Part shown: piece after piece, positions 1 through 11,327 of the stretch
Position numbering within the stretch: the stretch's first letter is position 1
How the letters are laid out: each line of letters starts with the position of its first letter
Assembly: GCA_944324915.1 (NCBI GenBank)
Contig: CALUYD010000007.1
Coordinates: 1-64,000, forward strand
Origin: Candidatus Gastranaerophilales bacterium
GTDB lineage: Bacteria > Cyanobacteriota > Vampirovibrionia > Gastranaerophilales > Gastranaerophilaceae
Direction of reading: 5' to 3'
Length of the DNA stretch: 64,000 bases
The notes under the pieces: generated by a model
What the model saw: only the letters and a program-made list of their open reading frames with translations
Told to the model about the DNA's origin: nothing
Database searches by the model: none
Made by a program: the position numbers and the translations under genes

Positions 1-71
1 ATGACACTAAAAATAATCAATGCCACAACGATTTCGACAAGCGAAAACGCCAGATAGAAAATCTTTTTCAT
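1..71 (-). CDS. type IV prepilin-like protein (partial, N-terminus only)
   Basis: Only the first 23 codons lie in the window; the rest is off the left edge. The protein starts MKKIFYLAFSLVEIVVALII, a short basic leader followed by a prepilin N-methylation motif: F+1, S, L, V, E+5, then a hydrophobic helix. This is the mark of type IV pilins and type II secretion pseudopilins, which are cut before the Phe by a prepilin peptidase. The residue before the cut is Ala rather than the usual Gly, which is tolerated but less common. A GGAA ribosome site precedes the ATG. The visible codons (CTG, GCG, TCG, GTC, GTG) are richer in G and C than those of neighbouring genes. It diverges from the XRE regulator at 136. 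Pilin versus pseudopilin cannot be decided. Confidence 0.7.
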   Translation of the reverse strand, partial: MKKIFYLAFSLVEIVVALIIFSV

Positions 72-86
72 ATTATTCCTTAACTG

Positions 87-100
87 TTACATACGTGTAA
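87..100. promoter_or_regulatory. inverted repeat between prepilin and XRE regulator genes
   Basis: TTACA-TACG-TGTAA is a perfect 5-bp inverted repeat with a palindromic centre. It lies in the 64-bp gap between the two divergent starts. Its position suggests an operator for the XRE regulator, controlling itself and/or the prepilin gene. That role is inference; the repeat itself is plain. Confidence 0.35.
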
Positions 101-135
101 TGATTTTTTTAAATAATAACATTACCATTACATAT

Positions 136-387
136 ATGCAACAAATTAAAAAAAATAATTTACTTGTATTGGCTAAACGCATTAAAACATTAAGGTTAGA
201 GCGCTCTAAGTCTTTGAATAAATTTTGTTTTTCAAGGGGGAATGTAACATCCGCTACATGGAGCAGAATTGAAAATGCACTTGTCGACCCTAAATTTACG
301 ACATTAGTTGAAGTTTGTGCCATGCTTGATATAAGTTTGGCTGAATTATTTAAAGATTTAGAATTAAATTACGATAGCGAATTATAA
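136..387 (+). CDS. XRE-family helix-turn-helix regulator
   Basis: An 83-residue protein that is almost entirely one HTH_3 (Cro/CI type) domain. The pattern LAKRIKTLRLER, then SATWSRIENALVDPKFTTL, then CAMLDISLAELF matches the five-helix fold, with the recognition helix around SATWSRIE. The ATG at 136 is chosen because the domain begins right after it; an in-frame ATG at 100 would add 12 residues unlike the family. Neither start has a clear Shine-Dalgarno site. A single-domain repressor divergent from a prepilin gene suggests local control of pilus or competence genes. The target is unknown. The 3' end overlaps the stop of the convergent deoB by six bases. Confidence 0.8.
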   Translation: MQQIKKNNLLVLAKRIKTLRLERSKSLNKFCFSRGNVTSATWSRIENALVDPKFTTLVEVCAMLDISLAELFKDLELNYDSEL

Positions 388-1512
388 AAGATGTTTTTGA
401 ATAACATCAGCAACATAAGTGAATGAGTCCATAATTCCAATATTTTTACCTGTTGCGCCTTTTTTATACATTAAATATGGAACCATTTCTCTTGTGTGGT
501 CTGTTCCTCTGAAAGTTGGATCGCAACCATGGTCTGCTGTTATAATTAATATATCTTCATCTGTCATATTTTCGATAAAACTTGGAATATATGAATCTAT
601 TTCTTCAATTGCTTTTTTGTATCCCATAGCATCGCGTCTATGTCCATAGAGCATATCCGTATCAACTAAATTTGTAAAAATTAAATCGGATGTTGAATTT
701 TTTATAGCATCAAGTGTTTTATTTAAGCCATCTGTGTTACCTTTTGTTAGTATTTTTTCACTTATTCCAGAACCAACAAAAATATCATAAATTTTGCCTA
801 TTCCAAGAGTTTTTTTGTGGTTTTTTTCTAAAATATTTAATAGCGTATCTTTTGGAGGTTCTACTGAATAGTCATGTCTTAAACTACCAATTCTTGTGGG
901 TTTGCCTTCTATAATTTGGTATGGACGAGCAATAACTCTTGATATACCGTAATTGTGTTTATCGAGAATTTCACGCGCGATTTTGCACCATTCATATAAT
1001 TTTTCTATTGGTATTAAATCTATATCAAGTGCAACTTGAAATACGCTATCTGCAGATGTATAAATTATAGGATATTTTGTTTTTTGATGTTCATCATTTA
1101 GTTCTTCTATGATTTTTGTGCCAGACGCTGGATAGTTTCCTAAAATTCCTTTACAGCCTGTTTTTTCAATAAATTCATTTATTATAAAATCATCAAATTT
1201 TTTATATGTTTTAAAAGGATTATCTAAAATAAGTCCCATTAACTCCCAATGACCTGTTGTTGTATCCTTTCCTTTTGATTTCATTTTTAAAATACCATAG
1301 TCGGCTTTGGGTTCATTGGTTTTATTTACGCCTTTTATATCTATAATATTTCCAAAACCAAGTTTTTCTAAGTTTGGAACATTTAATCCGCCTGTTTTAA
1401 GAGCTAAATTTGCTAATGTATTGCAACTTAAATCATCATTATATTCTTCAGCATCCTTTAACGCTCCGCAACCCATTGAATCTATCACTATAACAATTGC
1501 TCTTTTTTTCAT
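382..1512 (-). CDS. deoB: phosphopentomutase
   Basis: Phosphopentomutase interconverts ribose 1-phosphate or deoxyribose 1-phosphate and the 5-phosphates, linking nucleoside salvage to the pentose phosphate pathway in the cytoplasm. The 376 residues match the family length. Alkaline-phosphatase-superfamily landmarks are visible: the N-terminal metal Asp11 (VIDSMGCGA), the phosphorylated-Thr region DTTTGHWE around residues 83-90, and the C-terminal metal cluster TADHGCDPTFRGTDHTRE. The gene starts two bases after the stop of the PLP decarboxylase upstream, so the two are almost certainly co-transcribed. No other nucleoside catabolism gene (deoA, deoC, deoD) is in the window. Confidence 0.95.
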   Translation of the reverse strand: MKKRAIVIVIDSMGCGALKDAEEYNDDLSCNTLANLALKTGGLNVPNLEKLGFGNIIDIKGVNKTNEPKADYGILKMKSKGKDTTTGHWELMGLILDNPFKTYKKFDDFIINEFIEKTGCKGILGNYPASGTKIIEELNDEHQKTKYPIIYTSADSVFQVALDIDLIPIEKLYEWCKIAREILDKHNYGISRVIARPYQIIEGKPTRIGSLRHDYSVEPPKDTLLNILEKNHKKTLGIGKIYDIFVGSGISEKILTKGNTDGLNKTLDAIKNSTSDLIFTNLVDTDMLYGHRRDAMGYKKAIEEIDSYIPSFIENMTDEDILIITADHGCDPTFRGTDHTREMVPYLMYKKGATGKNIGIMDSFTYVADVIQKHLL

Positions 1513-1514
1513 AT

Positions 1515-2826
1515 TTACACCATTATTTCTACATCATTATTCAAATAATCTAAATGCCACTTTTGAATTGCTTCACCAGGGTATAATAAACCTATTCCTG
1601 GTGGATATGGCATTATCATTTTGTTTGATATTTTAAGCAGTGCTTCATCTTTGTTGACAAAAATATAATCACGATTAAATGTGTCAACAGGTTGTATTTT
1701 GACAAGCGGAAAAGGTTGAAAATCAACTTTTTCAAATTTAAAAGACGGATTTGTAACAACTTTTTTAAGACTGTTTTTTAATTTTTCTAATTTTGATTTT
1801 GTTGTGCCAATACCTGTTAAATAAAGACATGCAACTGAATTATTTAATTCATCTTCTATATTAAACTCATCAAACATAGAATCCGATAAATCAAAACCTG
1901 AAATACCTTCTTTTCTAACTAAAATTTTAGTTGGGTCATGATTTTCGCTCTCAAAAAATTCAACGCCAAATCTTGATAAATCTTTTTTAAATTTATCGAT
2001 TTCATTTAATAAATTATCAATTTCATTTTTTCCTTCTTTTGAATTAAGGAAGTTTATGCAACTTTCAATATTTTCCAATAACGGATAAGAAGGTGATGAT
2101 GTGTGAAATAAATTTATCGATTTTTGGAAAATATCAATATCAACTTTTTGTATATTTTGTCCAATATTTAATAGTGCACATTGATTAAGCGCTCCTGCTG
2201 TTTTATGGAGTGAATTTATTGTAATATCAGCACCTTGAGCTATTGCTGATTTAAATAATTTATCGCTAAAATTGTAAAGTGAGCCATGAGCTTCATCTAC
2301 CATTAAATATGTGTCATATTTTTTGCAGATTTTTGCAATTTTTTCAATGTCAGAATTAATGCCTTCATAAGTTGGAGAGGTCATTATAAACATTTTATAT
2401 TGATTTAGACTAAGTGTTGCTTCTAATTTATCAGTATCAATATGAGTATAAATGCCCCAATTTTCATCGGTTTCAGGCATAAACCAATCAACATAAGCTG
2501 CAGTTAGAATTAACCCGTTAAATACTGATTTATGACAATTTCTTGCAACAAGAACCCTATCTGCAGGATTAATTATTGCTTTCATAGCAGCTAGAATTGC
2601 AGTTGTTGCACCTTGTGTTATAAAAAATGTTTTTTTTGCATTTAATATTTCAGCTGTTTTTGATTGAGCATGAAATATTGAACTTTTTGGGTTAGACAGG
2701 TTGTCAAATCCGTCAATTTCAGAAAAATCATGATTGTAAAAGCAATTAAAATTTTGATTAAATAATGCTTTTTGAGAATGTGACGGCGTTGTAAAGAGTG
2801 TTCTATCTATTTTTTTACTTAACAAT

Positions 2827-2840
<14 letters not shown>
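1515..2840 (-). CDS. Orn/Lys/Arg decarboxylase family PLP enzyme
   Basis: A fold-I PLP decarboxylase of the Orn/Lys/Arg group, 441 residues, the short form seen in Gram-positives and cyanobacteria. Visible features: TQGATTAI cofactor phosphate loop (75-82), VDEAHGS with the PLP-ring Asp182 and His185, and SLHKT with the Schiff-base lysine Lys213. The family removes CO2 from basic amino acids to make agmatine, cadaverine or putrescine for polyamine synthesis or acid tolerance. Substrate cannot be read from sequence. It leads a two-gene unit with deoB. Its start is 23 bp from that of the divergent ligA, and a -10 box (TAATAT) ends six bases before its ATG, so its mRNA may be leaderless. Confidence 0.88.
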
Positions 2841-5603
<2,763 letters not shown>

Positions 5604-5720
5604 GACTTGCGTTTTTTTCTTGGTGATGTTATTTTATAATTGTTAGCACTGGATGGAGTAACCTTTTTTGGTTTTAAGATTTTCGTGCTTTTCTATTATA
5701 TAGTCAGTCATTAGGTAATT

Positions 5721-8700
5721 GTGAAGTACACTTTTAACAATAAATATCTTAAAGATAATTCAAAACCGGGTTCGTACCGACGTGGTTATGAAACCTTTCA
5801 AAAAGGCATGGTTGAAGAACTTAAGTTTAACGAGAACATCGTTAGAGCTAAAGTGAAAGGTAATTTTAAATCTCATTATGAAACAGGTATCAAGTTCACA
5901 AAGGCAGGCGCAAAACCAACCTGCAACTGTCCTTTGGAAGAACCTTGGTGTAAGCATGCTATTGCATTAGGTTTTGCTTCTTTAAAAAATCATTTTTGGG
6001 AAGAATTTTTATATGAAAAAATGAATATCGAACCCAATTTGATTGATGAAGATTTGCCAATGTGTGAAAATCCTCAAGGGGATTTTATATTTCACTTTAA
6101 CCCTAAAAGACGACAAAATTTCTTTTCTATTCTTGTTATGAATAGACATACTAAAAAGGTTATTCGTGATTTAGAAGCAGTGTTTAAACAAATCATTGCA
6201 AGACAAAAAGAAGAAGAAAATTTTGAATTAAATAATGCTCAAAAACTTGAAGTTGTTATGTTTAAAATGCTTTTGAGCCAATCAAGGCTTGACAAGAAAT
6301 CCGGATGGTATGATGTTCAGATAAATAAATTTGATGAGTTTTTCAAAATGCTCTCTAAAATGGAAGATGTAATTGATGCTAAAACTCATAATAAAATCAA
6401 ATTTTCAGATTCTATTTGGAATTTATGCCTTGATGTAAATGTTTCTTTTGTTGGAAATATTTTACTGAGTCTTTATTGGAAAAGAAACGATATTGATGAA
6501 ATTTACCCTTTTGAAGAAGTAAGATATTTTTCAAGACAGTTAAAATGGGGTAGATATAAGGATGTAATTTTTCAAGTTGATACACCTGTTAGTGTTGTTC
6601 CTCAAAATCTTACTAAGGCAAGTTTTTCTGATATTAAAGATGCTGATGGCGGAAAATTTGTGTATGAAGAATTGCCAAAACTTCGTGAAACAATGACTGT
6701 CAACTTATCAGAAGAAATGGAAAAATTAACTTTTGAAAAAAGGCCGCCAAAATGTATTGTGGAACTTGGTGTTGATTATGACCAATCATTAAAGGCGTCA
6801 TTAGATTTTGAATACGATGGTGTTAGAGTGCCTTATCAAAAACAATATAAGAGCCCTTATGTCACTATTAAAGACCCTAAAAAAGATTTATTATATTGGA
6901 TAAAACGTGATATGCAATTTGAGCATGCAGCATATCAAATGCTTTTAGCGTGCAGATTTGCGCCTGTTCAATCCAATAATTTAGCTTTAGATAAAGAATA
7001 TGCAATTGATTTTTATAATTATTACATCTCTAAAGCAGGCGACGGTTGGCAATTTATTGAAAAAGATGATTTATCATTCTATAAGTTAAACAAAAATGGT
7101 TTAAAACTTATTGCTGATATTGATTTTTCACAAGATGGAACTGATATTTTTGAAATTCAATTAAAGGGCTTAGCTGATGATAGAGAAGTTGATTTTGAAA
7201 AAGTGATTGACTTAACTTATGAAGGTGCAAAATATTATAATATTCCTTCCGGTGGTCAAGTATCAATTCCTGTTGATGATGTTTTATCTTTATTAAAATC
7301 ATTCAATACTTATGATGTTTACAAGAATAATGAAGATAAATATATTGTAAAAACATATCGCGCAGGCGTTGTGTCTGAAATGGAGAAAATGGGTATAACT
7401 CTTAAAATGAGCAGAGCCTTTTCTAAGTTTTGGAAAGAAATCTCAACATTTTCAACTATGGATACAACAGCGCTACCAAAAGCTACTAAAGCTGAGCTTC
7501 GTGAATATCAGCTTAAGGGGTATTCTTGGCTTTGGTTTTTGTATAAATATGGTTTAAATGGCGTTTTAGCTGATGATATGGGTCTTGGTAAGACATTGCA
7601 AACTTTAACTTTGCTTCAAAAAGCCAAAGAAAAAGACGGCAAAGAACCAAGCCTTGTTGTTTGTCCAACATCAGTTGTATTCAATTGGGAAAAAGAAATT
7701 GAAAAATTTGCGCCAAATCTTAAATTTTTAACTTTATCAGGTGTCGATAGAAAGAAAAATTTCGATAAAATCGAAGATTATGACGTTGTTATTACAAGTT
7801 ATGCGCTAATTAGACGCGATATTGATGAGCTAAAAGATATAAAATTCAGATATATCATTCTTGATGAATCTCAAAATATTAAAAATTCGTCAAGTCAAAC
7901 AGCTAAAGCATGTAAAACCTTAAATGGAGCTCATAGACTTGCTTTATCAGGTACTCCGATTGAAAATAAATTGGAAGAATTATGGTCAGTGTTTGATTTT
8001 CTTATGCCGGGATTTTTGTTTGATGCTAAAGAATTTAATAATCGTTTTGTTGTTCCGATTGTGGATAGCGAAGACACTGAGGTTCAAAAACGCTTAAAAT
8101 CTCAAATTTATCCGTTTATTTTAAGACGTATGAAAAGAGATGTTGCAAAAGATTTACCAGATAAAATCGAATCAGTTGCATATTGCGAACTTACGCCTGA
8201 TCAAAAAGATTTATATTTGCAAGTTCTTGATTCTACTAAAGAAGAATTGTTTAAATCAATCGAAACTGTTGGACTTGAAAAATCAAGAATGTCAATTTTT
8301 TCAGCTTTATTGCGCTTAAGACAAATTTGTTGTCATCCGAGATTATATGATAAAGAAGGACAACTTGGAATTAATGAATCAGGCAAATTTGAACAATTGC
8401 AGAATATGCTAGAACAAGTAATAGCTGAAAAACACAGAGTTCTTTTATTCTCTCAATTTGTTGGTATGCTTGATATTATTAAAGTATGGCTTGAACAAAA
8501 AGGAATTAAGCACGAATATCTTTCAGGTAAAACTAAAGATAGACAAGCGGTTGTTGAAAGATTTAATAATGATCCAACTATTCCAATATTCCTTGTATCC
8601 CTTAAAGCAGGCGGTACAGGCTTGAATTTAACAGGTGCAGATTACGTTATTCATTATGATCCTTGGTGGAACCCTGCGGTTGAAGATCAGGCTACTGATA

Positions 8701-8888
8701 GGGCGTATCGTATCGGACAAACCAAAAAAGTATTTGTTTATAGATTAATTACAAAAGGAACTGTTGAAGAAAAAATCCAAGCATTAAAATCTAAAAAACG
8801 TTCATTGGTAGATAGTGTTATATCTATCGATAGAAATATTGTTAAATCACTTACATATCAAGATATTAAGGATATTTTCTCAATTTAA
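5721..8888 (+). CDS. SWIM zinc-finger SNF2-family helicase/ATPase
   Basis: A 1055-residue SNF2 ATPase of the bacterial type that carries an N-terminal SWIM domain. The SWIM motif CxC-x6-CxH is Cys68, Cys70, Cys77, His79. After a long middle region (about 100-570, likely the bacterial SNF2-associated domain), the helicase core holds Walker A DDMGLGKT (Lys624), motif II DESQ (715-718), LSGTPIENKLEEL, and motifs V and VI ending in the DRAYRIGQ box. These proteins translocate on double-stranded DNA and probably remodel DNA-bound proteins; the specific role is unknown. Motif II is DESQ rather than DEAH, as often in this family. Translation starts at GTG 5721 behind a weak AGGT site. Confidence 0.92.
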   Translation: MKYTFNNKYLKDNSKPGSYRRGYETFQKGMVEELKFNENIVRAKVKGNFKSHYETGIKFTKAGAKPTCNCPLEEPWCKHAIALGFASLKNHFWEEFLYEKMNIEPNLIDEDLPMCENPQGDFIFHFNPKRRQNFFSILVMNRHTKKVIRDLEAVFKQIIARQKEEENFELNNAQKLEVVMFKMLLSQSRLDKKSGWYDVQINKFDEFFKMLSKMEDVIDAKTHNKIKFSDSIWNLCLDVNVSFVGNILLSLYWKRNDIDEIYPFEEVRYFSRQLKWGRYKDVIFQVDTPVSVVPQNLTKASFSDIKDADGGKFVYEELPKLRETMTVNLSEEMEKLTFEKRPPKCIVELGVDYDQSLKASLDFEYDGVRVPYQKQYKSPYVTIKDPKKDLLYWIKRDMQFEHAAYQMLLACRFAPVQSNNLALDKEYAIDFYNYYISKAGDGWQFIEKDDLSFYKLNKNGLKLIADIDFSQDGTDIFEIQLKGLADDREVDFEKVIDLTYEGAKYYNIPSGGQVSIPVDDVLSLLKSFNTYDVYKNNEDKYIVKTYRAGVVSEMEKMGITLKMSRAFSKFWKEISTFSTMDTTALPKATKAELREYQLKGYSWLWFLYKYGLNGVLADDMGLGKTLQTLTLLQKAKEKDGKEPSLVVCPTSVVFNWEKEIEKFAPNLKFLTLSGVDRKKNFDKIEDYDVVITSYALIRRDIDELKDIKFRYIILDESQNIKNSSSQTAKACKTLNGAHRLALSGTPIENKLEELWSVFDFLMPGFLFDAKEFNNRFVVPIVDSEDTEVQKRLKSQIYPFILRRMKRDVAKDLPDKIESVAYCELTPDQKDLYLQVLDSTKEELFKSIETVGLEKSRMSIFSALLRLRQICCHPRLYDKEGQLGINESGKFEQLQNMLEQVIAEKHRVLLFSQFVGMLDIIKVWLEQKGIKHEYLSGKTKDRQAVVERFNNDPTIPIFLVSLKAGGTGLNLTGADYVIHYDPWWNPAVEDQATDRAYRIGQTKKVFVYRLITKGTVEEKIQALKSKKRSLVDSVISIDRNIVKSLTYQDIKDIFSI

Positions 8889-8972
8889 CAATTGTTTATA
8901 TTTTGTAAATAATTAGCAATTTTTTATCTGTTTTGTATTGATATTTAATATAGTACAAAATGGAGTGTAGAT

Positions 8973-9191
8973 ATGAACATTGGAAATAAAATCTCATCAG
9001 CAGTTACAGACGGATTAAATGCTTCAATTAAAACAAGTAAAAATATAAAAAATTGTACACCAATCGACAAATTAGATAGTGCCGAAAACTACGCTAGTTA
9101 TTTTATTTTCCCTAACGGCAAAAAAGTTTACGATATGACAAGTGCCTTAGAGGAAGCAACAGGCGTTAAAGTTCTTGATATATATGGTTAA
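8973..9191 (+). CDS. small protein of unknown function, 72 aa
   Basis: I do not recognise this protein. It has a good ribosome site (GGAGTG, 6-7 bases before the ATG) and an even amino-acid composition that looks coding. There is no signal peptide or membrane helix. The C-terminal half (YFIFPNGKKVYDMTSALEEATGVKVLDIYG) looks like a small alpha/beta unit. It stands alone, 84 bp after the SNF2 helicase gene and tail-to-tail with prfA, one base apart. It could be read through from the helicase gene, because I see no strong terminator between them. Confidence 0.6.
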   Translation: MNIGNKISSAVTDGLNASIKTSKNIKNCTPIDKLDSAENYASYFIFPNGKKVYDMTSALEEATGVKVLDIYG

Positions 9192-9192
9192 A

Positions 9193-10284
9193 TTAAACTT
9201 CAGTTTGTGCTAATTTTTCCATTTTTAATTTTTGATCATATTCGATTAACATACCGATTAGTTTATCTAAATTACCTTCTATAACTTCCCAAACATCAAG
9301 GTTTTGACCAATTCTATGGTCGGTAAGTCTGCCTTGAGGGAAATTATAAGTTCTAATTCTTTCGGATCTATCGCCTGTACCTATTTGGGAACGACGTAAA
9401 TCGGTTACTTCTTGCATTTGTTTTTGCACTTCCATATCGTACAATTTAGCTTTTAAAATTTGCAATGCGCGTTCTTTGTTTTGCAATTGTGAACGTTCTT
9501 CAGTACAGAAAATCATTATACCTGTTGGTTTATGAAATACACGAGCTGCAGTTTCAACTTTATTTACGTTTTGTCCGCCAGCACCTCCTGAGCGAGCAGT
9601 AGTGATTTCGATATCATTCATATTAAGTTCAATTTCAACGTCATCTACTTCAGGCATAACCGCAACTGTGGCTGTTGAAGTATGAACTCTGCCTTGAGAT
9701 TCGGTTTGAGGAACTCTTTGAACCCTGTGTACACCGGATTCATATTTTAATTGCGAGTAGATATTATCTCCACCTTTAACTGAAATAACAACTTCCGAAA
9801 CACCGCCGGCTTCGCATTCATTTATTGATAAAATTTTTGTTTGCCAACCTTTATTTGCAGCATATCTTAAATACATTCTCATAAGATCGCCTGCAAAAAT
9901 ATTTGCTTCATCACCACCTGCTGAACCTCTGATTTCAAGCATAATATCTTTGTCATCCATTGGATCTTTTGGCAACAACAAAACTTTTAATCTGTGTTCA
10001 TATTCCTCGATTTTTGCTTCTGCGTTTGCAATTTCAGAGTTTAAAAATTCTCTCATTGAAGAATCTTTTTCGCTATGTAGCATTTCTTTTGAATCTTTAA
10101 TTGTTTCCATAGCTTCTTTATATTTGTAATAAATTTCAACCGTTTCTTCCATTGTTTTTCTTTGTTTAGAAAGGTCACGGAATTTTTCATAGTCTTGAAT
10201 TACTTTAGGATCGGAAAGAATTGTGCCCAACTCTTGATATTTTTTTTCAATTTGTTCAACTTTTTCAAATATTGAGTTATCCAT
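9193..10284 (-). CDS. prfA: peptide chain release factor 1
   Basis: RF1 reads UAA and UAG stop codons and triggers peptide release. The 363 residues match the family. The peptidyl-hydrolysis motif GGQ is at 236-238 ([12 protein letters not shown]). The stop-codon recognition tripeptide PxT is PQT at 192-194 ([12 protein letters not shown]), which identifies RF1 rather than RF2 (SPF). The N-terminal coiled-coil domain spans about residues 5-100. It overlaps the end of thyX by eight bases and is probably translated by coupling. No prmC methyltransferase gene, its frequent partner, is next to it. Confidence 0.97.
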   Translation of the reverse strand: MDNSIFEKVEQIEKKYQELGTILSDPKVIQDYEKFRDLSKQRKTMEETVEIYYKYKEAMETIKDSKEMLHSEKDSSMREFLNSEIANAEAKIEEYEHRLKVLLLPKDPMDDKDIMLEIRGSAGGDEANIFAGDLMRMYLRYAANKGWQTKILSINECEAGGVSEVVISVKGGDNIYSQLKYESGVHRVQRVPQTESQGRVHTSTATVAVMPEVDDVEIELNMNDIEITTARSGGAGGQNVNKVETAARVFHKPTGIMIFCTEERSQLQNKERALQILKAKLYDMEVQKQMQEVTDLRRSQIGTGDRSERIRTYNFPQGRLTDHRIGQNLDVWEVIEGNLDKLIGMLIEYDQKLKMEKLAQTEV

Positions 10285-10972
10285 TTTTCTTTTTCATCCT
10301 TCCACAAGAGTTGTCTTCGTCACAATATCCTAATCGTTCGCATTTTGGAACTAAGTGTTCTGCAAGCCATGGTTCACGTTCTTCAACAAGTGCACACATT
10401 TTTTTAACAACCATTCTGATTTCTAGCTGTGCTCTTGTGCAAAGTCTTAAATTTGCAAGGTGAATTAGTTCTCTTAAATTTAAACTTGCTACCATTGAGC
10501 TTGTTGTTGCATTTGGAAGTATAGAGCGAGCATCTTCGCCTTTAATACCGTTTTGTAGGAATTCTTGATACAAATCTGCTGTATCTTTCATGTGTTGTTC
10601 AAATTTTTTATACAGTTCTTTATTTGCTTCTATTGCAGGTGGTACTATAAAATCAAATTCGCCTTTTTCTCTAACGTATCTTTGTGATTTTTGAGAAAAA
10701 CTCATGTGTCTGTGTCTAACAAGTTGATGAGTTGCAGCTCTTGATATGTTATTTATTGCAAATGTAAGCTGTATATGTTCAATAGTCGAATAATGTCCGG
10801 ATGAGATAACTCTTCTAATTAATGCCAATTTTTTTTCATTATCATCAGTGATATTGTTAATAATTTCAACGGCTCCATCAGCACTATAACAAGTTCTGCA
10901 AGCTGTATATATTATATCGAGTAAATTATCAGGTATTCCTATTAATGATACTTCTAAATTTGTTTTTGGCAT
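10277..10972 (-). CDS. thyX: FAD-dependent thymidylate synthase
   Basis: ThyX makes dTMP from dUMP with methylene-THF, FAD and NADPH, regenerating THF without needing DHFR for that step. The signature RHRxxSx4SxR is complete: Arg86, His87, Arg88, Ser91, Ser96, Arg98. The length (231) is typical. A cysteine-containing tail ([17 protein letters not shown]) follows the core, as in several anaerobe ThyX proteins, and may bind a metal. No thyA is seen in the window. A strong GAGGAG site lies nine bases before the ATG. prfA overlaps downstream. Confidence 0.95.
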   Translation of the reverse strand: MPKTNLEVSLIGIPDNLLDIIYTACRTCYSADGAVEIINNITDDNEKKLALIRRVISSGHYSTIEHIQLTFAINNISRAATHQLVRHRHMSFSQKSQRYVREKGEFDFIVPPAIEANKELYKKFEQHMKDTADLYQEFLQNGIKGEDARSILPNATTSSMVASLNLRELIHLANLRLCTRAQLEIRMVVKKMCALVEEREPWLAEHLVPKCERLGYCDEDNSCGRMKKKNG

Positions 10973-11008
10973 GTTATCTCCTCGACGCTATTTTAATTCA
11001 TTAGATAA

Positions 11009-11038
11009 ATTTTTGGCTGGTAATTAGCCAGCCAAAAA
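11009..11038. terminator. hairpin between rpmE and thyX
   Basis: TTTTGGCTGG-TAATTAG-CCAGCCAAAA is a perfect 10-bp stem (11011-11037). It lies just after the rpmE stop in the leftward direction. The run of T after the stem is poor in that direction (AAAAATTTAT on the minus strand), so it may slow polymerase rather than stop it fully. Confidence 0.45.
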
Positions 11039-11058
11039 AAATATTTTTTAAGTTACTG

Positions 11059-11259
11059 TTATTTTTTTTCGTAACGTTTTTTAAATCTTTCAACTCTACC
11101 TTCAGAGTCAAGAATTTTTTGGTTACCGGTATAAAATGGGTGACAAGCGTTGCAAATTTCAACAGTTATATTTTCTTCAACAGAACCTGTTTCGATTTCA
11201 TTGCCACATACACATTTTATAGTAGTTTTTTTGTAATCTGGATGAATATCTTTTTTCAT
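11059..11259 (-). CDS. rpmE: 50S ribosomal protein L31
   Basis: L31 sits at the central protuberance and helps bridge the two ribosomal subunits. The 66 residues begin [20 protein letters not shown] and carry two CxxC pairs (CVCG and CNAC), so this is the zinc-binding (C+) form. Such forms are often replaced by a zinc-free paralogue under zinc starvation; no such paralogue is in the window. AAGGAA precedes the ATG. A promoter (TTGAAA, 16 bp, TAAAAT) lies upstream. Confidence 0.96.
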   Translation of the reverse strand: MKKDIHPDYKKTTIKCVCGNEIETGSVEENITVEICNACHPFYTGNQKILDSEGRVERFKKRYEKK

Positions 11260-11296
11260 TGTGCATTCCTTTTAATGGTAATATCAATATATTACT

Positions 11297-11324
11297 ATTT
11301 TACAGTGTGAAAAAAATATTTCAA
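11297..11324 (-). promoter_or_regulatory. rpmE promoter
   Basis: Minus-strand TTGAAA (11319-11324), a 16-bp spacer, TAAAAT (11297-11302). It gives a leader of about 30 nt with a normal ribosome site. Confidence 0.5.
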
Positions 11325-11327
11325 GTG

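Noticed and set aside
5643-5650. TTAGCACT, like the left half of a CIRCE/HrcA operator
   Set aside because: The expected GAGTGCTAA half is missing at nine bases distance; only GGAGTAACC follows.
7108-7302. Minus-strand frame rich in Gln/Leu/His inside the SNF2 gene
   Set aside because: Typical mirror of Lys/Glu/Asp-rich coding DNA; no ribosome site.
11009-11038. Hairpin upstream of thyX as a riboswitch or attenuator
   Set aside because: It directly follows the rpmE stop and is explained as a 3' end hairpin; no further conserved structure is visible before thyX.
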